Below, one piece after another: positions 38,633-46,395 of a stretch of DNA of 64,000 nucleotides (position 1 is its first letter; each line of letters begins with the position of its first letter). The position numbers were made by a program, and so were the translations under genes. This DNA comes from a bacterium. Lineage in GTDB: Bacteria; Acidobacteriota; Polarisedimenticolia; Polarisedimenticolales; Polarisedimenticolaceae. Under the pieces are notes generated by a model. The model was not told the DNA's origin, searched no databases, and saw nothing but the letters and a program-made list of their open reading frames with translations. Where the stretch lies: assembly GCA_024226515.1 (NCBI GenBank), contig JAAELQ010000263.1, forward strand, positions 1 to 64,000, written 5' to 3'.

Positions 38633-40608
38633 CCTCGGCTCCTCCGCGAGCCGGGCACGCCGGCCGCACGCGGCTCGAGCCGCAGCATGCACTTCGATCC
38701 GGGAGCGAGTTGCGCTCCGGCGGCAGGTTCCTGACGCGCCACGTAGCCCGTGCCTCGTGCCTGAACGCGGCATCCGCTGGCGGCCAGCGTCGAGCTGGCG
38801 CGGCGCAGGCTCATGCCGCGCACGTCCGGCGCGAAGCCGCCGGGTTGCGCGCTGGGCGCAGCGCTCGGGGGCCGACGCGGCTGCGGCGCCGCGGCGACGC
38901 GATAGTCGAAACCAGGCTCGTCGTCGGAAGGGATGCGCAGGTGGCGCAGCGCCGCGGTGAAGATGCGCCGGAACACCGGCGCGGCGATGCGCCCGCCGTC
39001 GTCGATCTCGCCCGACGGCGAGTCGACCAGGACCAGGCCGACCAAACGCGGGTCGCGACCCGGACCGAACCCTCCGAACGAGGCAATGTGGTGCTTGGTC
39101 GAGTAGCCCGTGCGGCCGGCGGCCTTCTTCTGGGCCGTTCCGGTCTTGCCGCCGATGCGGTAGCCGTCGATGGCGGCCTCCATGCCGGTGCCCTTCTCGA
39201 CGACGCGCTCCATCATCGCGCGCACGTGCCGCGCGGTGCCGGTGGAGATCACGCGGCGCGTCTTCTCCGGGCTCTTCGGCCGGAGCTCACCGGATTCGTC
39301 GCGCGTGCCGAGAACCACGCGCGGCGGTACGAGGACGCCGTCGTTGGCCACGATCCCCAGCGCGGAGGCCATCTGGATCGCGGTTACGCCGATCTCCTGG
39401 CCGAACGAGATCGAGTCGTGCGAGAAGCCGGACCAGCGCGAGACGTCGAGGAACGAGCCCGCCGACTCTCCGGGCAGCTCGATCCCGGTTTGTTCGCCGA
39501 AGCCGAAGCTGTGCACGGTCTCCCACAGCTCGCGCTGGGTCAGGTTCTTGGCCAGCTTGACCATGCCGATGTTGCTCGAGCGGGCGACGATCTCGTACGG
39601 CGTCAACCAGCCGTGCGGCTTGGTGTCGCGGATCTTCCGCTTCTCCGTGAGCAGCAGGCCGTTCTCGCAGAACACGCGCTGGTTGAGTCGCGGCGCCCCG
39701 TGCTCGAGGATGGCGGCCATGGACACGACCTTGAACGTCGAGCCCGGCTCGTAGAAGTGCACGGCCGCCCGGTTGATCTTCTCGGCATCCGAGGCTTGCG
39801 AGTAGCGGGCCAGGTCGGCGGCGGGTCGATTGGCCAGCGCGAGAACCTCGCCGGTGCGAGCGTCGAGCAGGATCGCGGTCGCGGCGCCCGCACCCGTTCG
39901 CCGCATCGCGTCGTCGAGCTCGTGCTCTACGAGATGCTGCAGCACCATGTCGATCGAGAGCACGACGTCGTGGGGCTGGTCGTCCGGCGAGTCGATGCTG
40001 ATCGATTGCGTTCGGCGGCGGCCGTCGAGCTGGAACTTGTAGCGCGTCGGTTCGCCGCGCAGAACTCCGTCGAACGTCTGCTCGATGCCCTCGACGCCGT
40101 CCCCGTCGATGTTCGCGAAGCCGACGATGTGCACGCCGAGCTTACCGTAGGGATAGAAGCGCCGCGGCTCGGGCTGGAAGTTGAACGCTTCGTCGCTGTC
40201 GATCGGGATCTCGAGCTTCTGCAGCTCCGCGGCGGTACTCGGCTCGAGGAAACGCTTGACCCAGACGAACGGCTGTTCGGATCGCAGGCGTTTCAGCAGG
40301 TCCGCTCGCGAGATGTCGAGGGCCCGCGCCAGCACCGTGGCGGCGTGCTCGGGATCCTCGATCCGCTGCGGATGTGCGTAGAGCGAGAACGTCTCCAGCG
40401 TCGACGCCAGTGAGATTCCGTTGCGGTCGACGATCGCTCCGCGCCGCGCCTGAACCGTTACGACCTGTTCCTGCTGCATCTCGGCCGCCTGACGCAGGCG
40501 GTCGTGACTCAGGACCTGCAAGTGGTACAGCCGTGCGCCGATGCCGAGACACATCAGGCACACGGCGGCCGAGACCTGGATCAGCCGCGATCGGTTGACT
40601 TTCGTCAC
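38629..40608 (-). CDS. ftsI: Division-specific transpeptidase FtsI/PBP3 with C-terminal PASTA domain
   Basis: 659 residues. A short cytoplasmic tail and one transmembrane helix (~10-28) precede the PBP dimerisation domain (RRGAIVDRNGISLAS at ~55-69). The transpeptidase domain has STFK at 290-293 (catalytic Ser290), SSN at 344-346 and KTG at 488-490. A Pro-rich linker leads to a single PASTA domain (~598-645, APDVRGMSLRRASSTLAASG). PASTA domains are typical of Gram-positive PBP2x/SpoVD but also occur in FtsI of some diderm phyla. It cross-links septal peptidoglycan with FtsW. The start overlaps the ftsL stop (ATGA). Confidence 0.95.
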   Translation of the reverse strand: MTKVNRSRLIQVSAAVCLMCLGIGARLYHLQVLSHDRLRQAAEMQQEQVVTVQARRGAIVDRNGISLASTLETFSLYAHPQRIEDPEHAATVLARALDISRADLLKRLRSEQPFVWVKRFLEPSTAAELQKLEIPIDSDEAFNFQPEPRRFYPYGKLGVHIVGFANIDGDGVEGIEQTFDGVLRGEPTRYKFQLDGRRRTQSISIDSPDDQPHDVVLSIDMVLQHLVEHELDDAMRRTGAGAATAILLDARTGEVLALANRPAADLARYSQASDAEKINRAAVHFYEPGSTFKVVSMAAILEHGAPRLNQRVFCENGLLLTEKRKIRDTKPHGWLTPYEIVARSSNIGMVKLAKNLTQRELWETVHSFGFGEQTGIELPGESAGSFLDVSRWSGFSHDSISFGQEIGVTAIQMASALGIVANDGVLVPPRVVLGTRDESGELRPKSPEKTRRVISTGTARHVRAMMERVVEKGTGMEAAIDGYRIGGKTGTAQKKAAGRTGYSTKHHIASFGGFGPGRDPRLVGLVLVDSPSGEIDDGGRIAAPVFRRIFTAALRHLRIPSDDEPGFDYRVAAAPQPRRPPSAAPSAQPGGFAPDVRGMSLRRASSTLAASGCRVQARGTGYVARQEPAAGAQLAPGSKCMLRLEPRAAGVPGSRRSRG

Positions 40609-41003
40609 GGCGCGGGCTCCGCGCCGGCCACGAGCTGCCCGTCATTCGTGTTGCGGCGATGGACGATGTGGACATCCCGTGGGTCGGGCTGGACCAGGCC
40701 GGGCTGCCGATCGGCCCAGCGGGTGATGCGCGTCAACGCTTCGAGTCGCGAGCGTTCGAGGTCCAGCCGGCGCTGTTCTTCGATCAGATCGCCAGATTCC
40801 GCGCGGAGTTCGTTGAGTTCGTACACGACCTCGAGGTAGGCGTTCTGATGGTAGCGATGCGCGCCGACGGGAAGCAGCGCGACGATGATGCCGAACAGCG
40901 TGCGCCACAACCAGCGTACGCGCTCCTCGTCGCGCTCGCGAACCAGCGTCTGATTGCGTCGCCATCCGTCGTTGGCGGCGGATGCCTGGCGTCGTTGCGT
41001 CAC
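40605..41003 (-). CDS. ftsL: FtsL-like divisome protein
   Basis: 132 residues, small and divergent. A basic N-terminus, one transmembrane helix (~33-50, TLFGIIVALLPVGAHRYH) and a periplasmic coiled coil (VVYELNELRAESGDLIEEQR, then RRLDLERSRLEALTRI) are the FtsL plan. The call rests on this topology and on its place between rsmH and ftsI, overlapping both by 4 nt. The C-terminal ~30 residues are unstructured and Pro/Asp-rich. Confidence 0.8.
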   Translation of the reverse strand: MTQRRQASAANDGWRRNQTLVRERDEERVRWLWRTLFGIIVALLPVGAHRYHQNAYLEVVYELNELRAESGDLIEEQRRLDLERSRLEALTRITRWADRQPGLVQPDPRDVHIVHRRNTNDGQLVAGAEPAP

Positions 41004-41938
41004 AGGCGCTCCGCCGCCCGCAAACGGGCGCTGCGGGACCGCGGATTGCGCGCGATCTCCTCGTCGGACGGGCGCGTCGGCTTTCCGGTCAGCAGGCGGA
41101 CGATGTTCTCTCGGCCACAGCCGCAGACCGGAAGTCGCGGCGGGCAGTTGCAGCGTTCGGCGAGGCCGCGCAGCGTGTGCTTGACGATGCGGTCCTCGAG
41201 CGAGTGATAGGCCAGCACGACGACGCGGCCCGTGGGCCGCAGCAGCAGCACCGCGTCGTGGACCGCAGCCTCGAGCCGATCGAGCTCGCAGTTGACCGCG
41301 ATGCGCAACGCCTGGAACGTTCGTGTCGCCGGGTGGATTTTGAAGCGTCGCGCCGCGGGCCCCAGGACCCGGGCGACCAGCTCGGCCAGCTCGGCCGTCG
41401 TCGCGATCGGTCGTTCGTCGCGGGCGCGCACGATGGCGCGGGCGATCCGTCCCGCCTGCCGCTCCTCGCCGTAGTCGCGCAGGATGCGCTTCAGCTCGGC
41501 CCCATCGGTCTCCGCGACCAGCTCGGCGGCGGTGCGCCCCGTGGTCGTGTCCATCCGCATGTCGAGCGGACCGTCGGCGCGGAAGGAGAAGCCGCGCCCC
41601 GGATCGTCGAGCTGCATCGAGGAGACGCCGAGATCGAGCAACACGCCGTCGACCGCGTCGAGCCCCTGCTGCCGGACCAGCTCACGTAGGTCGGCGTGCT
41701 CGCCGTGCAGGCCCACGAAGCGATCCCCGAAGCGGGCCAGCCGTGCTCGGGCCAACTCGAGAGCCGCGGTGTCGCGGTCGATGCCCAGCACGCGGCCGTT
41801 CGGACTCGTGGCCTCGAGCAGCGCTTCGGCGTGACCGCCGGCGCCGAGCGTGCCGTCGACGAAGACGGCGTCGCTGCGCGGAGCGAGTAGCTCGAGCGTC
41901 TCCGGCAGAAGGACCGGCTCGTGCGGCGCGCCGCTCAC
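41000..41938 (-). CDS. rsmH: 16S rRNA m4C1402 methyltransferase RsmH (MraW)
   Basis: 312 residues from the GTG at 41936-41938 (GGAG 6 nt upstream, product starting MSGAPHEPVLLPET). A TTG ten codons earlier is possible but lacks a site. The SAM-binding motif DGTLGAGGHAEALL is at ~28-41, and GVLLDLGVSSMQLDDPGRGF and LAYHSLEDRIVKH are diagnostic. It methylates N4 of C1402 in 16S rRNA. Second gene of the dcw operon, as usual. Confidence 0.96.
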   Translation of the reverse strand: MSGAPHEPVLLPETLELLAPRSDAVFVDGTLGAGGHAEALLEATSPNGRVLGIDRDTAALELARARLARFGDRFVGLHGEHADLRELVRQQGLDAVDGVLLDLGVSSMQLDDPGRGFSFRADGPLDMRMDTTTGRTAAELVAETDGAELKRILRDYGEERQAGRIARAIVRARDERPIATTAELAELVARVLGPAARRFKIHPATRTFQALRIAVNCELDRLEAAVHDAVLLLRPTGRVVVLAYHSLEDRIVKHTLRGLAERCNCPPRLPVCGCGRENIVRLLTGKPTRPSDEEIARNPRSRSARLRAAERL

Positions 41939-41984
41939 CGGGTACTCCGTTGTAAGGGCCGGAAACAAAGTCGCGCTCCGATGC

Positions 41985-42425
41985 TCAAAAGCCGAGCGAG
42001 GCCAGTTCGATCAGTTCTTCGGGCGTCAGCGGGTCGTTCAACACGCGGTCCTCGAACACGCCGCGGTTCCAGACTTCGAGGTAGTTCTGCTGGCCGACCA
42101 CGGCGACCTCGCCGGTGATCGAAGCCTTCTCGCGCAGCCACGGGTGGACCAGGATGCGCCCCTGCGAGTCCATCGAGGCGCGCTGGCCCATGCCGTTCAG
42201 GGCGTTGCGCAGCTTGCTGACGAGCGGCTGTACACTGGACGCGTCGAGCAGGCGCTGCTCGAGCTTGGCGTACACTTCCATCGGATACAGGCGCGCCGAT
42301 TCGCCGGTCAGGCTGGTGACGAAGAACTCGGTGCCGTACTGGGAGTCGATGATCGAGCGGAACACGGCAGGGAGCTTCAATCGCCCTTTGTCATCGACCT
42401 TGGCGAGTGCGTTTCCCCGCAGCAT
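41985..42425 (-). CDS. mraZ: Transcriptional regulator MraZ
   Basis: 146 residues with two SpoVT/AbrB-like halves: GNALAKVDDKGRLKLPAVFR at the N-terminus and QRASMDSQGRILVHPWLRE in the middle. MraZ forms ring-like oligomers that bind direct repeats in front of the dcw operon and usually repress it. Such repeats are present at 42550-42574. It is the first gene of the operon, with 46 nt to rsmH. Confidence 0.96.
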   Translation of the reverse strand: MLRGNALAKVDDKGRLKLPAVFRSIIDSQYGTEFFVTSLTGESARLYPMEVYAKLEQRLLDASSVQPLVSKLRNALNGMGQRASMDSQGRILVHPWLREKASITGEVAVVGQQNYLEVWNRGVFEDRVLNDPLTPEELIELASLGF

Positions 42426-42549
42426 GTGCTTCCGTCCGTTTGGAGACAGGGATGCAGAGGAGTTGACGATTCACCGGCATGCCGTGCCTCAGCACCGGCG
42501 GGTCGCCGCTCCTCAATCTGCGCGAAAATGAGAGATATGGTCTCAGCTA

Positions 42550-42574
42550 GTCCACTCTGCTCCATTTCCGTCCA
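42550..42574 (-). promoter_or_regulatory. MraZ boxes (three 10-bp-spaced repeats)
   Basis: On the minus strand TGGAC, TGGAG and TGGAC occur exactly 10 bp apart, 125-149 bp upstream of the mraZ ATG. Known MraZ operators are three or four TGGGN-type pentamers separated by 5 bp. The arrangement fits MraZ autoregulation of the whole dcw operon, though the pentamer here is TGGAN. They also lie within 100 bp of the divergent gene at 42644. Confidence 0.6.
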
Positions 42575-42643
42575 CCAGCCCCGCCATGATAGGGAAGCAC
42601 CCTTGGCAGTGTCAACAAGTTAGAGGAAAGAAAAGGCTGTGTT

Positions 42644-43828
42644 TTGAAGCGAAAACAGAGCGAAAACTTCCGTCCGAGGACCCTGTGCGCTCGCCCATCG
42701 CCCGATCCCGTGGAGTCGGGACACCCGCTCTCGCCGGTGATCGTTCCGTCGTCGGCCTTCGCCTTCGAGAGCCAGGAGGCGATTGATCGGTACCACGATT
42801 CGCGCGAAGGGTTTCTCTACGCGAGGTACGGGAACCCGACGATCGTCGAGGTCGAGGGTCGGCTGGCCGCTCTCGAGGGCGCGGAGCGCTCGGCGGTGTT
42901 CTCCTCCGGCATGGCCGCCATCACGACGACCCTGCTGGCCGTGGCAGGCCGCGGCGCACGGATCGCGATACAGCGCGACGTCTACGGGGGCACGATCGAG
43001 CTGGCGCAGCGTGTCCTGTCCGATCTGGGCATGAGCGTGGACTGGCTGGGACACGATGACCTGCTTCGTCTCGAGCCGGGGCGTATCGAGGGCTGCGGGT
43101 TGCTGCTGCTCGAGACCCCGGTCAACCCGACGCTGCGCGTGATCGACCTCGATCCTCCCGTGCGCGCCGCGCGCGAGGCCGGGGTGCCCGTCGTCGTCGA
43201 CGCGACGTTTGCGACCCCGATCCTGCACCGACCGCTCGGGCAGGGCGTCGATCTCGTCGTTCACAGCGCGACGAAGTACCTCGGCGGGCACGGCGACCTG
43301 ATCGCCGGAGTCGTCTCCGGCTCCGACACGGTCGTGGAACGCATCGCCGACATGCGGCGTGTGATGGGGGGGATACTCGATCCCTTTCCCGCGTATTTGC
43401 TGCACCGCGGCCTGCGCACGCTGGCCGTCCGGATGGAGGCGCACTGCCGCGCCGCCGCCGCCGTGGCCCGGATGCTGGCCGACCACCCGCGCGTGGCGAG
43501 CGTGAGCTATCCGGGCCTGCCGGATCACCCGGACCACGAGGTGGCCGCGCGTCAGATGGACGACTTCGGCGGCATGATCGCCTTCGAAGTCGACGGAACG
43601 CCGGCGGATGCCGTTCTGGTGCACGATCGCCTACGGCTCTTCGCGCGCGCGGGCAGCCTGGGGGACGTCGAGTCGCTCGTCTCGATGCCGGCCCGCATGT
43701 CGCACCGCAACCTGGACGACGAGACGCGGCGCAGCCTGGGCATCCCGCAGCAGTTGCTTCGCCTGTCGGTTGGGCTGGAAGATCCGCGCGACCTGATCGC
43801 GGATCTGGAGCAGGCGCTGGCGATGTAG
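42644..43828 (+). CDS. Trans-sulfuration PLP enzyme (cystathionine gamma-synthase/lyase, methionine gamma-lyase family)
   Basis: 394 residues from a TTG with an A/G-rich stretch (AGAGGAAAG and AAAAGG) upstream; no better ATG precedes the conserved part. Fold-type I Cys/Met metabolism PLP signatures are complete: YARYGNPT (~59-66), SSGMAAI, ETPVNPTLRVIDL, DATFATP, and SATKYLGGHGD with the PLP Lys at ~211. These enzymes interconvert cysteine, homocysteine and methionine intermediates in the cytoplasm. Choosing between synthase, beta-lyase and gamma-lyase needs a tree. Divergent from mraZ, followed by a large inverted repeat. Confidence 0.88.
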   Translation: MKRKQSENFRPRTLCARPSPDPVESGHPLSPVIVPSSAFAFESQEAIDRYHDSREGFLYARYGNPTIVEVEGRLAALEGAERSAVFSSGMAAITTTLLAVAGRGARIAIQRDVYGGTIELAQRVLSDLGMSVDWLGHDDLLRLEPGRIEGCGLLLLETPVNPTLRVIDLDPPVRAAREAGVPVVVDATFATPILHRPLGQGVDLVVHSATKYLGGHGDLIAGVVSGSDTVVERIADMRRVMGGILDPFPAYLLHRGLRTLAVRMEAHCRAAAAVARMLADHPRVASVSYPGLPDHPDHEVAARQMDDFGGMIAFEVDGTPADAVLVHDRLRLFARAGSLGDVESLVSMPARMSHRNLDDETRRSLGIPQQLLRLSVGLEDPRDLIADLEQALAM

Positions 43829-43830
43829 TT

Positions 43831-44186
43831 TTCGGGGAGTTTCTTTCGGTTCTCGGAGGGTGGACCCCCGGGGGCTACTGCCCCCGGACCCCCGCTACCG
43901 CACTCCACGACGGCCGCAGACGGCCATCGTTCCGTTTGGTCCTGGTTCTCTCGGACGAGGTGCGATCGTTGCTCTTTGCCTCGTCACGGCGACAGTCCTC
44001 GATCCAGTGAGAAACGGAATCCGCAGAAGCGGCGAACAGCTTCACCCGACCGCATATCGCCCTCCGAGAGAAAAGGACCAAACGGAGCGACGCCGTTCTG
44101 ACGGCGTCGTGGAGTGCGGTAGCGGGGGTCGGGGGGCAGTCGCCCCCCGGGGTTCCCCTCCCGAGCCATCGAAGAAGCTCCCCGAA
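43831..44186. repeat. ~356-bp REPIN/MITE-like element with ~126-130-bp inverted arms
   Basis: The left arm (43831-43960) and right arm (44061-44186) are imperfect reverse complements over about 125 bp. Shared blocks include TTCGGGGAG, ACCCCCGCTACCGCACTCCA, CCGTTTGGTCC and TCTCTCGGA. Each arm carries its own strong hairpin (CCGGGGGC-TACT-GCCCCCGG on the left, GGGGGGC-AGTC-GCCCCCC on the right). About 100 bp of unrelated DNA lies between them. Two inverted REP-like palindromes around a spacer is the REPIN plan. It carries no ORF, and no flanking target duplication is evident. It fills nearly all of the 437-bp gap between the PLP enzyme and the next gene. Confidence 0.75.
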
Positions 44187-44206
44187 CCCGCCGACGACAT
44201 CGAACG

Positions 44207-44236
44207 AAAAAGGGCCGCGAGCTAAGCCCGCGGCCC
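44207..44236 (-). terminator. Rho-independent terminator of the HTH-TPR/secreted-protein operon
   Basis: On the minus strand a perfect 8-bp stem (GGGCCGCG / CGCGGCCC) with a 9-nt loop is followed at once by TTTTT. It lies 30 nt after the stop at 44266. This is the clearest classical terminator in the window. Confidence 0.85.
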
Positions 44237-44265
44237 CATGAATGGACGATCTTCGATCGGTCGAC

Positions 44266-44955
44266 TTACTTCGAGGTGCTGCGTCCGATGGATCCCACCG
44301 GCGCCTCTTCCTCTTCTTGGGTCTCTTCGCTCTGCCCGCGCTTGCGATCTCGCTCGGAGACAGGCCGGGGTCCGCGATGTCCGAACGGGTCCGGACCGTC
44401 GTTGATGCCGTGCGTTCCGATGGCGGTCGACGCCAGCGGCAGGGCGAGGTCGAGGATCTGGATCTGGTTGCCGACGAGCGCGGCGATGACGAGCGAGCCG
44501 CCGACGATCTTGACGCTCGGGGCGGCGGCGCGCACGGAGTGTCCCGTCAGCAGGCGCGGCAGAGACCAGGCGCCGGTCTCGCCATCGAGCGCGGACAGCA
44601 CGAGGCGGCCGGCGTCGACGAACACGAGGTAGATCGAACCGTCCTCGGCGATCGTCAGCGCCGGTTGCGACTGACTGCGTCCGTCGTGTCTGCCGAAGAA
44701 CTGCGGTTCGCTCCACACACCGGTGCTGTCGGTGTGGGACACGGCCAGGTCGTACTCCGCGCCGTCGCGGTAGGCCCAGGCGGCCCACAGACGATCGTCG
44801 GTGGGACTCTTGATCTGGACCAGTCCTTCGTCGAGGGAGCCCGGGGCGAACCGAGCCGGATGGCCGAGCTCTCGCGGAGCGGCGGACGTCAGGGTCGTGC
44901 CGACGGCGAGGATGCAACACAGGGCAATGAAACCAAGGACGATGGACCTACGCAT
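44266..44955 (-). CDS. Secreted BNR-like protein with charged tail, paired with HTH-TPR regulator
   Basis: 229 residues from ATG 44953-44955, with AAGGAGG 8 nt upstream, 8 nt inside the end of the regulator gene. A signal peptide (SIVLGFIALCCILAVGTTLTSA) is followed by strands such as DRLWAAWAYRDGAEYDLAVS, GVWSEPQFFG, QPALTIAEDGSIYLVFVD and GAWSLPRLLTG. The pattern resembles BNR/sialidase-type propeller blades, but only 2-3 are present. The last ~35 residues are highly charged (ERDRKRGQSEETQEEEE). A terminator follows. Function unknown; the overlap points to co-regulation with the upstream HTH-TPR protein. Confidence 0.7.
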   Translation of the reverse strand: MRRSIVLGFIALCCILAVGTTLTSAAPRELGHPARFAPGSLDEGLVQIKSPTDDRLWAAWAYRDGAEYDLAVSHTDSTGVWSEPQFFGRHDGRSQSQPALTIAEDGSIYLVFVDAGRLVLSALDGETGAWSLPRLLTGHSVRAAAPSVKIVGGSLVIAALVGNQIQILDLALPLASTAIGTHGINDGPDPFGHRGPRPVSERDRKRGQSEETQEEEEAPVGSIGRSTSK

Positions 44956-46135
44956 GGCGTCGGCCTCCTTCCACGAAGTCATCGAATACTTCAACCTCGG
45001 GCAGCCTGCGCTCGAGGCTCGACCGTAGCGCCTTCAGGCGGCCGAAGGCGATCTTCTCCCGCGTGGGGTTGTCCTCTTCCTGAGCCATTCTCCATTCGTG
45101 GAAGGCATTGAAGAAGAGCACATCCGTTTGCTTTTCGTTGTTGTACAGGGCCAGGGCGTCGGACTCGCGGAAACAGCTGCGAGCGCGGCGCCAGTCTTTC
45201 ATGCGGAAATAGGCGTCCCCGATGTTGCTCCAGGCGACGGCCTCCAGGCGACGGTGGGAACTGCCGCGGGCCTCGTCGAGCGCGCTGCGCAGCAGGCGGA
45301 CGCCCTCGCGCGACTTGCCCAACTCGATGTAGCACGAGCCGATGAACGTTTTGACTCGAATCGCTTCGTAGGTGTTGCCGGCCGCGGCGTAGAGTCGGGC
45401 CGACTCGCGGAAACGCTGGATCGCATGCGCCGGACGTCCCTGGTCGGACAGCACGCGACCGAGCGTGTGCAGCGCCATGGCGGCCAGCTGGTCCATTTCC
45501 AGATCCCGGGCGGCCTCGTAGGCTTTCTCGGCTTCCATCTCACTGAGGAATCCGTCGCCCTGGTCGGCGTGGATGTTGGCCAGCAGCAGGAAGGACCGCG
45601 CGCGCAACTCCGGAGACAGGTTCTCCTGGTCGCGCAGCGCACCGCGCAGTTCCTGCTCCGCCAGCGACAACTTGCCCAGACGGTGCAGTGCCAGCGCCTG
45701 GTTGACCTTGGCGCGGCCCATCATCTTCTGTCGATCGATGCTCGCCGGGGCGTCGAGCAGCATCTCCACCGCTCTCTCGAACAGGGCGAAGGCACGACCG
45801 TTGTTGCCGGCCTTGGTCTCTTCGATGCCGCGATCGACCATGCCCGAGGGGTCGCCGGCGAGCGGCTTGAGCTCCTCGAAGGATTCAAGATCGACTACGT
45901 CCGAAAAGGACTGGATGGAGACGTTGAACACGTTGGCCAGAATCCTTAGCTTGTCGAACGAGGGGTAACAGATTCCCTTCTCGTATCGACTGAGCTGCGA
46001 GTTGTCGATCTCGCCGCCTTCCGCCTTGGCTCTCTCTTCGACACGGCGAAGCGAGTAGCCGTAGCCGCTGCGCAGCTTGCGCAGGTATCCGCCAAGCCTG
46101 ACGCTTCCTTTAAGATTGGCCTGCTGTGACCCCAT
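44948..46135 (-). CDS. XRE-type HTH regulator with TPR repeats
   Basis: 395 residues; GGAGGGG precedes the ATG. The N-terminal HTH (~12-77: LGGYLRKLRSGYGYSLRRVE, then NSQLSRYEKGICYPSFDKLR) should bind DNA. The rest (~105-375) is all-helical with repeated A/G/Y patterns of tetratricopeptide repeats (e.g. MALHTLGRVLSDQGRPAHAI, AVAWSNIGDAYFRMKDWRRA). HTH plus TPR is the plan of RNPP-type regulators, in which the TPR part reads a peptide, and of other ligand- or protein-sensing regulators. The gene overlaps a downstream secreted-protein gene by 8 nt. Confidence 0.8.
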   Translation of the reverse strand: MGSQQANLKGSVRLGGYLRKLRSGYGYSLRRVEERAKAEGGEIDNSQLSRYEKGICYPSFDKLRILANVFNVSIQSFSDVVDLESFEELKPLAGDPSGMVDRGIEETKAGNNGRAFALFERAVEMLLDAPASIDRQKMMGRAKVNQALALHRLGKLSLAEQELRGALRDQENLSPELRARSFLLLANIHADQGDGFLSEMEAEKAYEAARDLEMDQLAAMALHTLGRVLSDQGRPAHAIQRFRESARLYAAAGNTYEAIRVKTFIGSCYIELGKSREGVRLLRSALDEARGSSHRRLEAVAWSNIGDAYFRMKDWRRARSCFRESDALALYNNEKQTDVLFFNAFHEWRMAQEEDNPTREKIAFGRLKALRSSLERRLPEVEVFDDFVEGGRRHA

Positions 46136-46395
46136 GCGCCCCTCCTATCATCGAGAGAAGACTAGGATCCGATCCAACGCCCCCGTTCATCGAATCCCGG
46201 GCATTCCAAACATGACAACGATATCAAAGGCCGAATGCTTCTGATACTTACACTATGGCGACCCGGCAACCCGGTCAACGAGGAACTTCCGGGGTCGGGC
46301 CGGAATGCGGTGAGAATGCAGCGGAGTGGCCCCGAGCCCCGAAAACGATAGAATAGTCGTGGTTTCAACGAGTTAGGCTGGATCCAGGGACGGGA
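46136..46395. other. Divergent intergenic region between HTH-TPR and histidine kinase genes
   Basis: 260 bp serving both divergent genes. It is more AT-rich than its surroundings around 46210-46260, as expected of a regulatory region. A TAGAAT -10-like hexamer at 46349-46354 stands 42 nt before the kinase start. For the minus-strand gene I see no convincing promoter. No ORF or RNA gene is seen. Confidence 0.5.
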
